Assembly: GCA_907163375.1 (NCBI GenBank)
Contig: CAJQUW010005743.1
Span: forward strand, 98,501 to 162,500
Reading direction: 5' to 3'
Source: Prostheceraeus crozeri
Taxonomy: Eukaryota > Platyhelminthes > Polycladida > Euryleptidae
Length of the DNA: 64,000 nucleotides
Positions within the stretch are counted from its first letter, which is position 1, and every line of letters begins with the position of its first letter. This document shows, in pieces, positions 26,533-38,980 of this stretch. The translations under genes and the position numbers were made by a program. The notes below the pieces were generated by a model. The model saw only the letters and a list, made by a program, of their open reading frames with translations, ran no database searches and was not told where the DNA came from.

Positions 26533-26992
26533 TTATGTCGTCCACGTTGGGTGGTTTTGGAATATATAGGATGGATTCCATATGCATGGAGAGAGAGGCT
26601 ATTTTATTATCCTTATGCCGACCATAATATAGCCCATTCACTTTGAAAAGGATATCCCAAGTACCTTCTCCGAGCTCGTCGCATGTGATGGGTGTTGAAT
26701 GATCTCCCTCCTTCTTATAGTAAGTGCACCAATGTGATACCGGCAGGCAAATTTGATTACCATCCCAAATCTTTCTATAGGGAGTATCCTTGTCATCTCT
26801 CGCCTTCCACTCTTGAGCAAGAGGAGTAGGAATGTCCATATTTAATGTCACGTACTCCTCAATAATATCAAGTTGGTGGCGAATGTACGGACTCACGGGG
26901 ATCAGTATGTAGTCCCCATACTGATTGTGCATTATCTTGACATCCGTGGAAGGGAGCATTCCCGTTTGGAGCAAAGTGTTTGAATATATCAA
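26444..26992 (-). CDS. Unknown Polinton protein, 182 residues, basic C-terminus
   Basis: MIYSNTLLQTGMLPSTDVKIMHNQYGDYILIPVSPYIRHQL, then IPTPLAQEWKARDDKDTPYRKIWDGNQICLPVSHWCTYYKK, GEGTWDILFKVNGLYYGRHKDNKIASLSM and a Lys/Arg/Ser-rich tail (GTKRKSEKNAASKRKSKK). It looks like a single compact alpha/beta domain with a nuclear-localisation-like tail. It is the outermost open frame of the minus-strand cluster (19630-26992). I do not recognise the family. Confidence 0.5.
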   Translation of the reverse strand: MIYSNTLLQTGMLPSTDVKIMHNQYGDYILIPVSPYIRHQLDIIEEYVTLNMDIPTPLAQEWKARDDKDTPYRKIWDGNQICLPVSHWCTYYKKEGDHSTPITCDELGEGTWDILFKVNGLYYGRHKDNKIASLSMHMESILYIPKPPNVDDIIDQILNSSGTKRKSEKNAASKRKSKKENY

Positions 26993-29900
26993 GTGTGGAA
27001 ACTCCCCATTACTCTAATGTATTTTTAGTGGCGACAAATCCGCCATCTTTTTTCGCCAAGATAATTTTCAGATATTTATATTCATCAATTTCAAGAAGTC
27101 GCTGTGGCTAAAATATTTGGTGAAAACTTCATTACTCTAGTGATTCCTACATAAAATTTACTGCTTTATTCATTTTTCACATCAATTTTGATGTTGAACG
27201 TGTCATTTCTGAATAATATGGCTTTATAGATGAAACAGTGGAGAAATTGTGTCATTTGGCTCTCAGATATTGTTTATCTACATATTGAAGATGCATCTAA
27301 TACAAATATTTCCTGGAATGAGAAGAAAGGAATATTTGCTTGCTATTTTAGCAACATTTTTGTGCGTTAGATGGTTCTTTAGCGTTTCATATGCCAGTGA
27401 AGATCAACTCCGCGTGGTTGACTCACGTGACTTTTGCGCTTGTCCTAAAACAGCCCGTCATGCTCTTATTTTACTGATATCTGTGTTCATGCATCAAGTG
27501 CACCAGTAGCAGGAGATTCCACCATCTTCATGATAATTGAGCGAGATGTTCCCACGCAAATCACTCTACGTTTTCAATGTTGTGACGTCATGCTTAGTCG
27601 CTGTCTGATTGCTTTATTAACTAAGGAAGCAGACAGACAGTCACTTCTGTGAGACTGTTCACAAGGCGCACGATCTTCTAAATTTTGCTGTTCAGTGAAT
27701 CATTATGATCTGTGCGTGAAATGGCGTCTGGTAAGTTGATGTTAATGATAGTTAATTGAATCAACTCAAGGTTTTGCAACACGAGTATAGTCACTACATC
27801 TGATGCAGTTGATATCACCTATCCACAGTTATACATTTCATTTAGTAAAAGTAAATATAATTTTTAAGTGGCAACTCAGTGATGGTTAACTACATAGTCC
27901 ACACAACCTCGTTCATGATGATGTTCAAGGTTGACAAACACTCTGTCTAATGGTCGATCTTGTAAAAAAAAGTTTGACGCAATCAACTGGATCATTAAGT
28001 CTGTCAAATTTTTGGCATATAATGAAACTATGTGTAAAGACGATAAGTGTGTAAGGTGCAATAATTTCCGCCATGCCCATTATGACTGGGCAGCAAGATC
28101 AATTTCGCACTATTGATCCGATTCAACCAAGTTTGCCGCATCATGAATGTTATACGAAAAGCTTCTTCCAAGTTACTATGTTTGATAACGAGCACCCTTT
28201 AATAACAAATTTAGTAGGCCTATTAGAGAAAGAGTAGTGGCAGCTGAGAGAGTCTTCTTGTGAGAGTACTTTCAAAAAAAGAAAATTGGTGGTTCTTTAA
28301 TTCAATTAGCTAAAATGAAATTAATGTTTAGTTGCCAACAAGGCTTGATTTGATCCGATATCAAAGGCGTGAGGTTATTCGCACGCAATGTTGCGTGTAA
28401 ATAACCAGACAACTGAGGCCAAGTTATTCCCACGTAAAAGTGGGTGCCAGCAGCCATAACTATACAGTGAGGTTTTCAGACGCAACAATTCGTCGAAATG
28501 TTAACTATCGTTGCTGAACGGTTACATTTTTGCATGATCACTTCAAATATTCCGCATAATTTATTATTTTAGGCATTCATCGTTAGAATTAAGCAATTGC
28601 TTCTTAGAAGTGGTTGTCTACTGAACACGTGACCAAAGTTTCATAGTATCAAATTTATTGGAAAAAAAGAGGTCCTTTTTAAATTAGGAGCGATAACTTA
28701 AAGTGCAGCGATGCCGATAGCTTGATCTGACTTGTCAATGACCTCATCGTCTGAACAGTAAACACTTGAGGTTAACAAAGTCATCTCACGACAACTCGTC
28801 AAGCGATGATGACCAGGCCAAATCCTTTATATTAATATGCTTGGCTTAATAAAGGTGTGGCAAGGTAGTGGTCGTGGGAAGATTTCAAATTGCAGTGGAT
28901 GAGACGAAGAGGGAGAGAGAACAATGCACACACGAGTAGCAATGATACGTCGAACAGACGAAGTCACATCAAGCAAGCTGTTGACATCGCTCCACTTTAC
29001 GTTATTGTATCTAATGCAAAAAGTACTTTCCGATCTACATAAAATTTTGCATGTAGGTAGAAAACATGCTTGAGTACGTGTACCCGAAGTTTAGTGACGA
29101 TTGATTATCAGTAGATTTTAGACAAATTAGAAAACCTGAGGGGGGGAGACAACCCATAAGTATCGTCAGTGGTAGGCAACCAATTTGTGGTAGTGATGAC
29201 TTACAGATCTAGTTGATTACATCACAGTTGGTTGTACTGCATCGGCCGTTAGATGAATCGAATACCTACAAACTTGTATTGTGATGAGTCTGACACATTT
29301 GTTGCAATATGTTTTATTTAAGCCTTTAACAGAAGCTTAATAATCAAATTTTGATCAATTTAGAAAAGCTGTTTCTTCAACCGAAATTTATATTTATCAT
29401 GATTTGAAAATGTCCAACTACGCTGCGTTTATTTTATGATGTTAGCTCATAAAAACAATGATTTTTTTATGGGTGTGCGCTGCACTCACTTGCTCGCACC
29501 GAAAATTTTCGAAGTCATGCTGAAGCAATTATTAGTAGGCCTATAGGTGAAACATTATTTGTTAAAATAAAGATAGCCTACATATTCGCAAGAGGAGCAA
29601 CAGCGGGGTATTCACAGCGAAATAATAAAAATTCTGAGAGATTTTGCTGCCAAAAATAATTTGTCATGAGCTTGAATGCCCAGTAAATTTCCGTCATGAA
29701 AAAATGCTATTCATATGTCTATTACTTTCTTGGAGTATTGAAATTGAAATATTGAAATATAATTGAAATATTGCTTTAGGAAGTTACTTTTGATCATCCC
29801 TATGTATGTGCATTTTTGTCAACATCGTGAAGCAGTATGAGGCAATCAGTATTCAGTACTCTATACTGCACTTTGAAATGCTTAATACCGATGTCAAATG

Positions 29901-31080
29901 AACATGTACGGTGGAATTAATTGATAATTATTCACAACGTCTAGACAAAAACTTGAATGAACAGCACTCGAAATTTTATTGGCACAAGTGATCTAACCAA
30001 AAGTGAAACGTTTTGTGGTTTATTCTATAGGCCTATAGCTTTATAATACAAATTTCGGTTGAAGGCCTTTTCTGAATTGATGCAGCCTATGATGTTCCAA
30101 CCAATGAAATCAAATCTGCGTCACCAATGCTTTCATCTGCATCTGAATGTTTCGTGTTGCTTTCCCTTTTCTGTTGTGAATATAATTTTACTTTTCAGTG
30201 ATTTGCCGAAAGCCGAGGAACTATTGTATTAATTGCTCAATATACTCGAATGCAATTAATACAAAGTATCTGCAGCTTAAGGCTGGAGCGTCATTCATCA
30301 TTTTTCATTATTTTCATCACTAACAAAAACAGTCATTTACGTGATACATCAATAATTTATTGCAACATTTCAGAATTTGACTATTTCTTTATAAATTGTT
30401 ATCTGAACACGGATCATCAAATACTGCTATTGATCATATAAGGAAATACAAGGGAATACTCTGATGTGAGAAGAAAATGAGAAGTTAGGATGTCAATAAA
30501 ATAATTATTAAATTTCACATAGGATGCTTTCATAATCAGATGAAAAAATTAGGACTAAAAAAGTACATAATGTAGGTAAGGTCCATCATATTTCCAACAT
30601 ACATTCATGAATGGAAATCTAAAACTGATCAATGAATGTATGTACAACTGGTCATCAATAAGAAAATGAAATATTTCTAGATTCGATACAAAGATTTTCA
30701 GATGTTCAGTGGTCAAAAGTTTGTAGACACGTTCATACACAGTACATGAATGCAATCATAAGTACCCCCACCCCCCTCCTTTAATCGTATAGAGTGGTTT
30801 GTAGTCGTCTATACCTTATTAATCAATTAATTTCTATGCCAAATCAAATCTAGCATTTTAACCATAGAAATGGGTCTTCATCTTATGTTTTTGTCTTCTA
30901 GATGTCTACGGATAACTATGTAATTTTTCACTACTTCATAGTTTTGACATAGCTATTCAGTCCCTTCCATTCAATATTTCAATACTATTCTGTTGCCAAT
31001 TGAGATATCAGATAAAACTGCTTATAAGAGCTGGCGAAAAAGTAATATCATAGCTGTCGCCACAAATCAACCATTGATTC
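26993..31080. other. Four-kilobase non-coding stretch inside the Polinton
   Basis: No Polinton gene is recognisable. ATGGCGTCTG at 27721 is followed by a consensus donor GTAAGTTG, which could be a first exon. CAGTGGTAGGCAACC at 29167-29181 resembles a hAT terminus. The longest frames are under 70 codons and look random. The stretch is AT-rich with several TAGGCCTA words. It may be sequence inserted or captured between the gene block and the right TIR, which would explain the large size of the element. Confidence 0.5.
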
Positions 31081-31090
31081 CATACTTCCC

Positions 31091-31361
31091 TTATATACTT
31101 ACTTTGGTTTGGAGTACTACGCCATGATCGTCATAACGCAAGACTTGTTTAAATTTACGCTGTAGCGGTGTAGGATTATGTACCTTGGTTGTTTCTTCCA
31201 CTTGCCTCAGTTGTAGATGATCTGATCGTAGCGAACCTTGTAACGTTTGACCGCCATTTTGTCCTACTAGTGCAGCAGATTGAGTAGATGCCTGAAAATG
31301 GAAAAGATTGTATTAAGTTTACGTTCAAGGGAGGAGAGGGAGGAAAGTAGCGACTTACCAT
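31091..31361 (-). CDS. Spliced small gene near the right end of the Polinton
   Basis: On the minus strand ATG (31361-31359) is followed directly by donor GTAAGTCG; after a 67-bp intron (31358-31292) an acceptor TTTTCAG opens an exon reading from 31291 to a TAA at 31091 (ASTQSAALVGQNGGQTLQG, ETTKVHNPTPLQRKFKQV). The last codons AAA-GTAAGT could be a further donor. A TATA-like CTATATAGAT lies about 100 bases upstream (31461-31470). The start-codon-then-intron design is the same as for the polymerase gene at 11204. The product is small, without recognised motifs. Confidence 0.5.
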
Positions 31362-31604
31362 TTTAGTTGGATAATAGAATAGGGAACTAGAGAGAGGAAA
31401 TGTGCGTCCGTCACTCGTGTGATTCAACGATGGAATGATTCTCAGTGTGGAAGGCTCGCTATCTATATAGAAATGCTTGATTCTCATTGGATGATGATCC
31501 TCATTGGACAATAACATCAAGCTGATTCCAAATCTGGCCTCCGTTTACCAATCCGAGCCTTCATTCGCCCGCTGGAGCTGTTTCTTGGGAAATTCTAACT
31601 CTGT

Positions 31605-32208
31605 CGTTTTTCGTCAATCTCCCAAAATCTTAAATGGCGTCTCACATCTAAACGAAGACAGATATGAACAAGCCGTTTCTTTCACTGAATTTGTCTCACT
31701 CTTAGCTTTCAAACGAGCTATTGCGCACGACTTTCTACGATCTCTAGAACCAAAGTTGGAAGATCGCTGCCGGGGGGGGGGAGGTCAGTGAAATTTGATG
31801 AAAAATGTTTTGGTGAAGGTCCCAGGTCGAAATGACACACTTTGGAAAATTTTCAAAATTTTACCCATACAAAGCCACTCTGACACTTAGGATTTTTTCA
31901 GGTGAGCTACAACAGTCCACCCTCCCAACCTGGCCGGCACACCACGCCAACCTGGCCGGCACACCACGCCAACCTCGACAGCACATCACCGCGCGCTATA
32001 CGACGGCCGGCCAGAGGGGGGGACGTCAGCGAACCTTTCGGACTCACTTGGCCGGCACACTAAGACACTCTGTCGTTCCAGAGGGGGGGGGGACGTCAGA
32101 CTCTAAGCACCACGGCGGTCGACCACGACACTCTGCCGTTCCAGAGGGGGGGGACGTCAACGACGCGGCCATCTTGCGCGGTCCAGAAGTGGAGTTTTAC
32201 TTACTACT
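31605..32208 (-). repeat. Right terminal inverted repeat of the Polinton
   Basis: The inverse of the left TIR: from 32208 inward it reads AGTAGTAAGTAAAACTCC, then CAAGATGGCCGC, then CTCTGGA-linked TGACGTCCCCCC units (inverse at about 32018, 32079 and 32140). Further in lie the TTCGACCTGGGACC and GATGTGAGACGCC units. It is shorter (about 0.6 kb) than the left repeat (about 1.35 kb) because fewer internal units are present, and it holds a private tandem of GGCCGGCACACCACGCCAACCT (31930-31975). Confidence 0.85.
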
Positions 32209-33690
32209 TTTGTGCTACAATTAATCATGCTATATGTACCTACGTGTACATATGTCACCCAAGCATAAACGGCTTTCAAAAACCGTGCACGAGCTTCATA
32301 AACGGCAGTCGCATGCTGATGCCAATCGAGCACAAAATACATTGGTGTAATAGTATACAAATAAAATTCAGCAAAAACGTTTGAAAATGTTGGCCTGTCA
32401 AAATCATGCAGTTGGATTCCTTCATACGCAGCCTAGGTCTACTTAGGCCATAATATAGCCTATTTACAGGTTCATTGAAGCGTGGTTTTATACGTAGTGA
32501 AGTATGCTCAACAAGGTATGCGAACACCATACGACTTAGCGTAGACTCGCGCAAGTGATGGCGCTTGCGTTTGCGCGAGAAGATATTCATACGAAAGGAG
32601 CATGGTTAGATCATTCGACCAGTTAGATCGATATGTGCTATCATATTGTTCAATTACTTAGTTATTAATGGTTTTGTAAATTCTAAAGAGGATCCCTTAC
32701 CCTTAGAAGGATCTTTCAATGGTCGCGATAGGAGTGAGTCATTTTCACTTCTTCGAATCAAAAAATATCAACGGGCCAGTTTGGATATGAGAAGCAATGG
32801 CGGTCCCGACGGGTAACGTGTTGCCCACCACTGGTGTACAGTACACTATAGTGTACTATATATAGATCAGATCATCACCTCTCAGATATCATAATATGTG
32901 CATTGTATTGCTCTTTTGAAGACATCAGACGACCTGATGCCCAACAAGTCTTTTAAGGTGGCATTAATTTGCCTGAAGAGTTCGATCTCAGTATGTGTTC
33001 AATATCATAATAGCACAATGCCATAGCCACAGCACAATGCAGACATTCGTGTAGGCAATTTGATATAATTGAAATTTTATTTTAATAAATAGAAATAAAA
33101 TGATAGCAGAATGTATAATAAGTAAAATTAGACGATCGAATCACATTAGAAATTAACTTGGCATATAAATGCATCATTACTGTATAATTAAATACAAAGA
33201 CATGAGCGCAAAGAAAGTATCACATCGGCTTAGTAGCGCAGTTGTGAAACAGGTATTCAAGGAAAACCTGAATGTAGAGCAACAAACAGTCCGCATATGC
33301 AAATGTTTGTATGCAAGGCAAATAACTGTAGTGTAAGTACATGCGCAAAACTTCTCCATAAATCAAATTATGCTCTGCATGCATTTTGTATTGATGTAGA
33401 CCCACTACATGCATGCACAGTATTCCATGCATAGTTCTCCATTTGTCTCTGTATAGTTGCATGTGATTCCATGAATACAAGCTTGATGACAAAAGCAGCT
33501 GCTGCCCAATTGCCCAGCATTCTCTATCCCAACAATGTTATTCAGCTGATCAAGTTGAATAGTAGCCTCATATTTGTGGAATAGAAACTGATAAGGGCTA
33601 TAAATGTCGACAAGGTGTCGATAATTAAGGAGTCATGCGATAACGCACCTAATGCGTGTTGTTGCTTTTATTAACAACGTTATATTTATT
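32209..33690. other. Intergenic, no gene seen
   Basis: No convincing coding frame. GTTGCCCACCACTG at 32820-32833 is a hAT-like terminus (inverse CAGTGGTGGGCAAC) in the opposite sense to 29167, but the outside 8 bp do not match, so they are probably ends of two different fragments. Confidence 0.5.
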
Positions 33691-33696
33691 AACGTT

Positions 33697-34345
33697 AATG
33701 AAATGGCACAATCTGCTGACTAAATACTATAGCAATCGAGCAATGAGCAGCCAGTTCAACATTAAACACGCCAAATTGTGCAAAATTTCAGTGACTGTTA
33801 TCAACCGGATCACACAGCAAAGAGACACAGACGATGTCAAGTTCTACAGAGGAGTTTGTGAACGTTTTTTCATGCGCCTGCTAACTTTTTTTTAAGTGAT
33901 CGGAGGGCCCAACATTATCGAGAAAACTTTTGCGCAATGATCTGAATTCTTCGAATCTGAATCTTGAATCTGAGTCATGGCGATCGGATCATTTTGAAGG
34001 AATTCAGAGCAATCCGGAAGCGACGCACGACTATTTTTCCTATCTCTGTAAGGTATTGAAAATTTCTTTTTGCCCACTTATTAAGTCCCTGCATGTGCCA
34101 TCCGTTTGAATCAGCTTGCACTTCTAGCAAAGTGATGCGATTAAACAATCTAATTCTGTGTTGCTACCATAGATCAAGGAAGTCTAGACACAGAATTAGA
34201 CAGGTCGTCTCTTCTTCTGTTTGACTAGAAAGGAAACATAGGAACATGCAAAGTTAATGAAATGGCACAATCTGCTAATATAATACCATAGCAATCGAAC
34301 AATAAGAAACCAGTTCAACATTAAACACACCAAATTGTTGCAAAA
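33697..34345. repeat. Interspersed repeat with a partial direct duplication
   Basis: 33697-33785 and 34256-34343 are direct copies (both begin AATGAAATGGCACAATCTGC and end CAAATTG-TGCAAAA). Between them, 33895-34165 matches 47430-47710 (GGGCCAACATTAT-GAGAAAAC, GCGCAATGATCTGAATTC, CAAGGTATT). It is a moderately diverged, non-coding repeat family. Confidence 0.75.
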
Positions 34346-34676
34346 GGGCCTTCATTAAAATTCATTTTTCAAGGTGGGAAATTGAAGTTATGCTGTTGTT
34401 ATACAGATTGTTTCATAAAAAATGGATCACCCTTAAACATCGCCTTAACTTCAACTTTGTCTAACTCCGCCAAACGTGAACGAATTTCTCTGAAATTTCG
34501 AAGATATTTCAGTTGTCCTTACTAATATCATTGTTAGAAATTTCAAGCATGAATATTGAGTTGTTTTCCTGTTATAGATAAAAAAGTAGTAGATAATTTG
34601 ATCTTCATTTAGCAATGTTACACAAAATCATACCTCACTCTTATAAAATTACATTTCCCGGTTCAAAAAAAATCGT

Positions 34677-34875
34677 CGGGGATGCCTCGTCAAATAGTCG
34701 GGCAGTGTCGGCTGTCAACCGTGTCGGCGCACCGAGTGAATGCCGACACAGGTGTTGTCGGTACCCATCGGCTAAGTGACGGCTGCACCGACATGAGGAT
34801 TAGAAAATCGGGAAGTGTCGGCATGTTCTCCCTATATGCCGACAGCAGCTCTGATTGGACCAATATTAGCAAATC
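34677..34875. repeat. Left GTCGG subterminal array
   Basis: At least seven GTCGG or CCGAC words on both strands, including a self-complementary pair (AAGTGTCGGCATG and ATGCCGACA). Frames on both strands are open only because of the repeats. Confidence 0.7.
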
Positions 34876-36210
34876 TCGTCCACTCCAATTCGTGTGATCT
34901 ATATAACTTAAACACTGCTGTGATTTACGACAGAGGACTCCTGCTGCGCTCGAGGAGCATAGTCAGCACATTCTGCTTCTTTGCAAGTGGCACAGATGAA
35001 AGACAAAATGGCAACCTCTTGCAAAAGGGATTACGGAATTCCTCATACCAGATATCAGGACCAGATTTCCGGCAGCATGTGGTAAGTTAAGATATCAATA
35101 CATGTCTACATATAGCGGCAGCTATGGGTCAACAGTTCTGTCTCCGTTACTTGTATTTTCTTTTTGAGTGATTCAAAATGTAGATAGAATTACATGGAAA
35201 TTCACAGAACATCCTGACAAGAAGAAAAACGCATGTTAATGTATTAGATGTGTGTACACAATCCTACATTAAAACAGTCCGATTTTAATCGGTGCATTAA
35301 TCTGTTACACATTCTTTGCTACAGCGCAGAAAATGTTGCTAGTACTCAAACGCTACGAGAAAGCAAACTAAAGAAAAAAATTCTTTTGAAAGTTGAAAAC
35401 CCTGCTGAGAACACATTGTTGCGCTGTTTTAAGTAGCCATTTATCTGTCTATTTTCGCTATCTCCGAACGACCGTGAATTAGGGTAATTCCTTTTGAAAG
35501 GGCTTCTTCCAACCTTCTATTTCTAGCCATTGTGAGATATCTAGAGCACCGGGATATTCAAGTCATAAATTTTCACGAATAGGCCACACTCTATGCAAAC
35601 TCAGGACTGATAGATTTCATTGTTCGATAGCGCAAAGCGCAATTCATTGGCAATTCGTTGAGCTGCTGTTCACGGGAACTTTCATACAGGACAGCACAAC
35701 ATTGTGTGCACACGCAGTCATAATACTGCCTTTGTCCTTCGTCCTCACAGTGATCTGCCGAATCTGCATGCAAATATGTGAGGCAAGCGTCATCTGATTG
35801 ATCGATGCGTTGCTATAGCATCAAGTTGGTTAGCTTGTCTCAAAACATATTATGCGTGCGCCTAACTGGGAAAGCAGCGCGCCCTGCAGATCAGTCTATG
35901 TCCTACGATAATAAACAGCAAGTGCTCAAAAGCACATCAGATAACTCAACGAATGTGCATATTTCGTTTTTTTTGCTTTATCTCATGACCAGACTCTTCG
36001 CGACAAATGGATAAGAGAAAGAGCAATTAAACGAGAGGATGTCGATAATTTTGGCCAAAGAAGCGTCTTCCTCCCAACCTTGTCTTCGCGAATTTGTTCT
36101 CTGCACTTCCTCAAAAATGATTTGATTAAGACATGTCAACAATTCAAGATCATATAAGCGCCCCAGAAAAGAATTGAAACTATTGCAACTCAAATCTTCG
36201 ACAGTTCCCA

Positions 36211-36630
36211 GTGTTTTCAACAACTTTCCATCTTACTATACCTCGTCATCTTCATCAACCAAACCAAACTTTTTGTGGAAAACGCATCAACGGCAACGGC
36301 TCGCATGGAAGGAGAGAACACAAGAATGGAAGCTTGATAATTCGAATTCCCAAGGATGATATCACTGATTTCGAGGATCTGTTAGATTGGCTTCCTTCAA
36401 TAAATCTCACAACAAATTACACATATATTACGACTTCCGAGTGCGCAGTGTTATCTCATTTTTCTTCAGAATCATTTAACAATAAATTGTCTCCACACTT
36501 TCAAAGTTTCATTCGTATATTTCATGATTTGTCATTTGACTTCCACTGTACGTCGATGGAATCAGGATACATGGCAATCGATTTTATTATCTCTTGGAAA
36601 CGAATGACACAATCTAAGAAACTGAATTGA
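36211..36630 (+). CDS. Unrecognised open frame inside the CCCGG transposon
   Basis: 139 residues, hydrophilic, no recognised motif (RIPKDDITDFEDLLDWLPSINL, FQSFIRIFHDLSFDFHCTSM). The codon pattern looks more protein-like than neighbouring frames. It may be an exon of the element's own gene or a chance frame. Confidence 0.25.
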   Translation: MFSTTFHLTIPRHLHQPNQTFCGKRINGNGSHGRREHKNGSLIIRIPKDDITDFEDLLDWLPSINLTTNYTYITTSECAVLSHFSSESFNNKLSPHFQSFIRIFHDLSFDFHCTSMESGYMAIDFIISWKRMTQSKKLN

Positions 36631-37126
36631 CTAATTTATGCAAAATGTAAGTCATTGCTATGACTCGAACAATCAGGTTAATAGGTTAGCTGATCTATAA
36701 ATATTTCTCTCCATCGGTTGTTAGTTATAATTTGTACAGGATTTAGTAATTTTATTATTGTACGCATAGGTCTATCACTGGCAATATTTGTTCAGAAATT
36801 AAGGCGTTCCACATTTTACATCGTTAAGCTTATCCTGATGTTATCACAATGATATCTTAATTCGCATTTTGCATGATGAATTGATGACAGTATATCACAC
36901 ATCTACTCATTACCTAATGTGCCTCTACAGAAGTAAAACCCATTTCATAAATCATAATTTTTAAACATGAAATCGTGTAGATGAAGAGATGAAACCCGCA
37001 TGAGATGAACAGTCAAATCCTAGGCTTTTATTTGACGTATTGTTCATGAAGATACGTCAACTTTTAGTGAAAATGTGTGATTATGACCCTAAAAATCTGC
37101 TTGATTGCTTAATCGAATTGCCATTA

Positions 37127-37991
37127 TTAATTTAAGTTAAACTGCTTTTGGTTGTGAATCACTCGCGTATTTGTTACAGCATTCAGTTTGTGGGTGCGAT
37201 CTTCGATGAGAATCCGTTGACATGTGCATTTATATTTAATAACATCATTCCAGGCAATCACAACGAAGCATAAATCAATTTTTGAATTATAGTTGTGATT
37301 CGTTGAAATGGCTTTGACAAGGCTGAGGTTGAGGACATCCATAGTAATCTCTGAGTTGTTGAACGTTTTTGTGACATTTAATCTCCTCACAATTTTAATT
37401 TTGAAATTTCTACCAAAGTACATTGAACCACCCACTGGGGTGGCTACATTGCGATGTTCATCAAATCTCAAACGAAAAGGGCGTGAAGATCATCTATGTA
37501 ACTATTAGAACTAAAATGACAAATAAACGGATAAACAACAAAACTAATATTGCAATTATTATGATTAAGAAGTTGCTACAAAGAAAACAATTATTTAGCG
37601 TGTGTTATTGTTATTCTTGTTTCGAAATAAGTAACATAATTTTATGTTACTTTAATTTGCGAATTTAATGTCAAGTTTATATTTACGAATATGATAATTA
37701 ATTTTGCGAGAAAAACTATCACTAATAAAATCAATATTTAGAACAACTTTATTTTCATGAAAATAGTTTTTCATTCACGCGAGCGTTTGTTAATAACGAA
37801 ATCTGTAGCAGAGCGACCATTACACTTGAGACGAGATTTGGTTTTGTTTCCAGCTTCGATGGCAAGAGAGTTAGAGCTGTACTTCTTTTATCGATGCTGT
37901 CAAAGGTGTTGACAGTGAAGTTTCTCTTTACATAACTGGAGACCCAACTATCTTTAGCAAAGGACGGGTACAACTTCACGTACGATTTCAT
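37127..37991 (-). other. Weak minus-strand coding signal, unrecognised
   Basis: Two short minus-strand frames (37755-37991, 78 residues; 37127-37471, 114 residues) with beta-like patterns (MKSYVKLYPSFAKDSWVSSY, KIDLCFVVIAWNDVIKYK). They have no recognised family and could be decayed remnants or chance. Confidence 0.2.
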
Positions 37992-38980
37992 TTTGATAAT
38001 GGCAAAAATTAATTTTGCTTAACCCATAGTGAAATCTTATATAATAGTTCAAGTACCGGTAGTTATTTTCAGGGATATCGGTCGCAAACTTAGTACCCTT
38101 ATTTAGTGAGTTTAACAGTTTTTAGCTTTTAACTCAGTAAATAAAGATGTAGTTTAATAAAGTTTATAGATTTAAATAATAATCTACAATAAAAAAGTTA
38201 ATCCTTCTTATGAATAAGCCTATTAATAATATTTTTTCTTCTAATTTAAGTCATTTTTTTCTTCTCAAGAATGAGTGATCAATAATCAATGATGTCAAGC
38301 AATAATCAACCATTAAAGCGATAGTAAGTATTCGTGTTCGAAATAGGTTATAAAACTTCTATTTGAAAGTGAAAATACCGCAGTGATTAGGCCTACACTA
38401 TCGGCTCTCTTGGCCTGATGAACCAAGGCTAAACGTTTCGGACGAGTTACTGAATGACAAAGACTTTTGAATTGTGTAGTCGCAATCTTCATCTATCTAA
38501 AATTGGTTTAGTGACAACACAACGATGATAAAAACTGTAAAAATCCTGCATGTAAAAAAAGTGCATGGTCCGTTTTGTGGAAACAGGACCATATTGACAT
38601 TCTCAATTAAACTATAATGTAATCATGCTTCCATTGGTTCGTTGATTCTTTTTTACACTGATACTGTTATCAAAATACAAATGAAAATAGGAAAGCCATA
38701 ACTGATGCAATTGTGAAAAAATGCGTACACTCAATGTAAACATTTCAAAAGTAAGGAAATGCCAAGTTATTACATCATTTTATGAAAAAAATTAATGACA
38801 ATTAATTAATTACCTTCTGGTTGCCGGACCATTTGTCTAACTTATACTTAATTAAACATGACCTAACATTTATGTTCCCTGAGGACAGCTTCGTGAGGAA
38901 AACATAAATTCATTTACAAATGTAATTACATTTGTTTAGTAACAATAAATGCAAATTAATTTAAGCATTTTAAAATTGAA

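Larger units (their letters stand above)
5126..32208. mobile_element. Polinton/Maverick element with terminal inverted repeats, mostly whole fossil
   Basis: Both ends carry AGTAGTAAGTAAAACTCCAC in inverted orientation (from 5126 on +, ending at 32208 on -), so the element begins AG and ends CT as Polintons do. Between the ends lie all hallmark genes: DNA polymerase B, integrase, packaging ATPase, cysteine protease, major capsid protein and accessory virion genes. At 27.1 kb it is longer than the usual 15-20 kb, partly because 27.0-31.05 kb is non-coding. The 6 bp outside the ends (GGCACT and TTTGTG) are not a matching target duplication, so an end may be recombined or the duplication lost. 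Most long frames are open and a handful of breaks (about two to four) are apparent, so it is fairly young. Confidence 0.85.

Noticed and set aside
29167-32833. A hAT element bounded by CAGTGGTAGGCAAC and its inverse
   Set aside because: The outside 8 bp differ and the span would cut through the Polinton end, so these are more likely separate fragments.
38405-38450. Hammerhead ribozyme of a Penelope-like element (CTGATGAACC...)
   Set aside because: The CTGATGA box is present, but the GAAA core and closing stems are not found in the right places.
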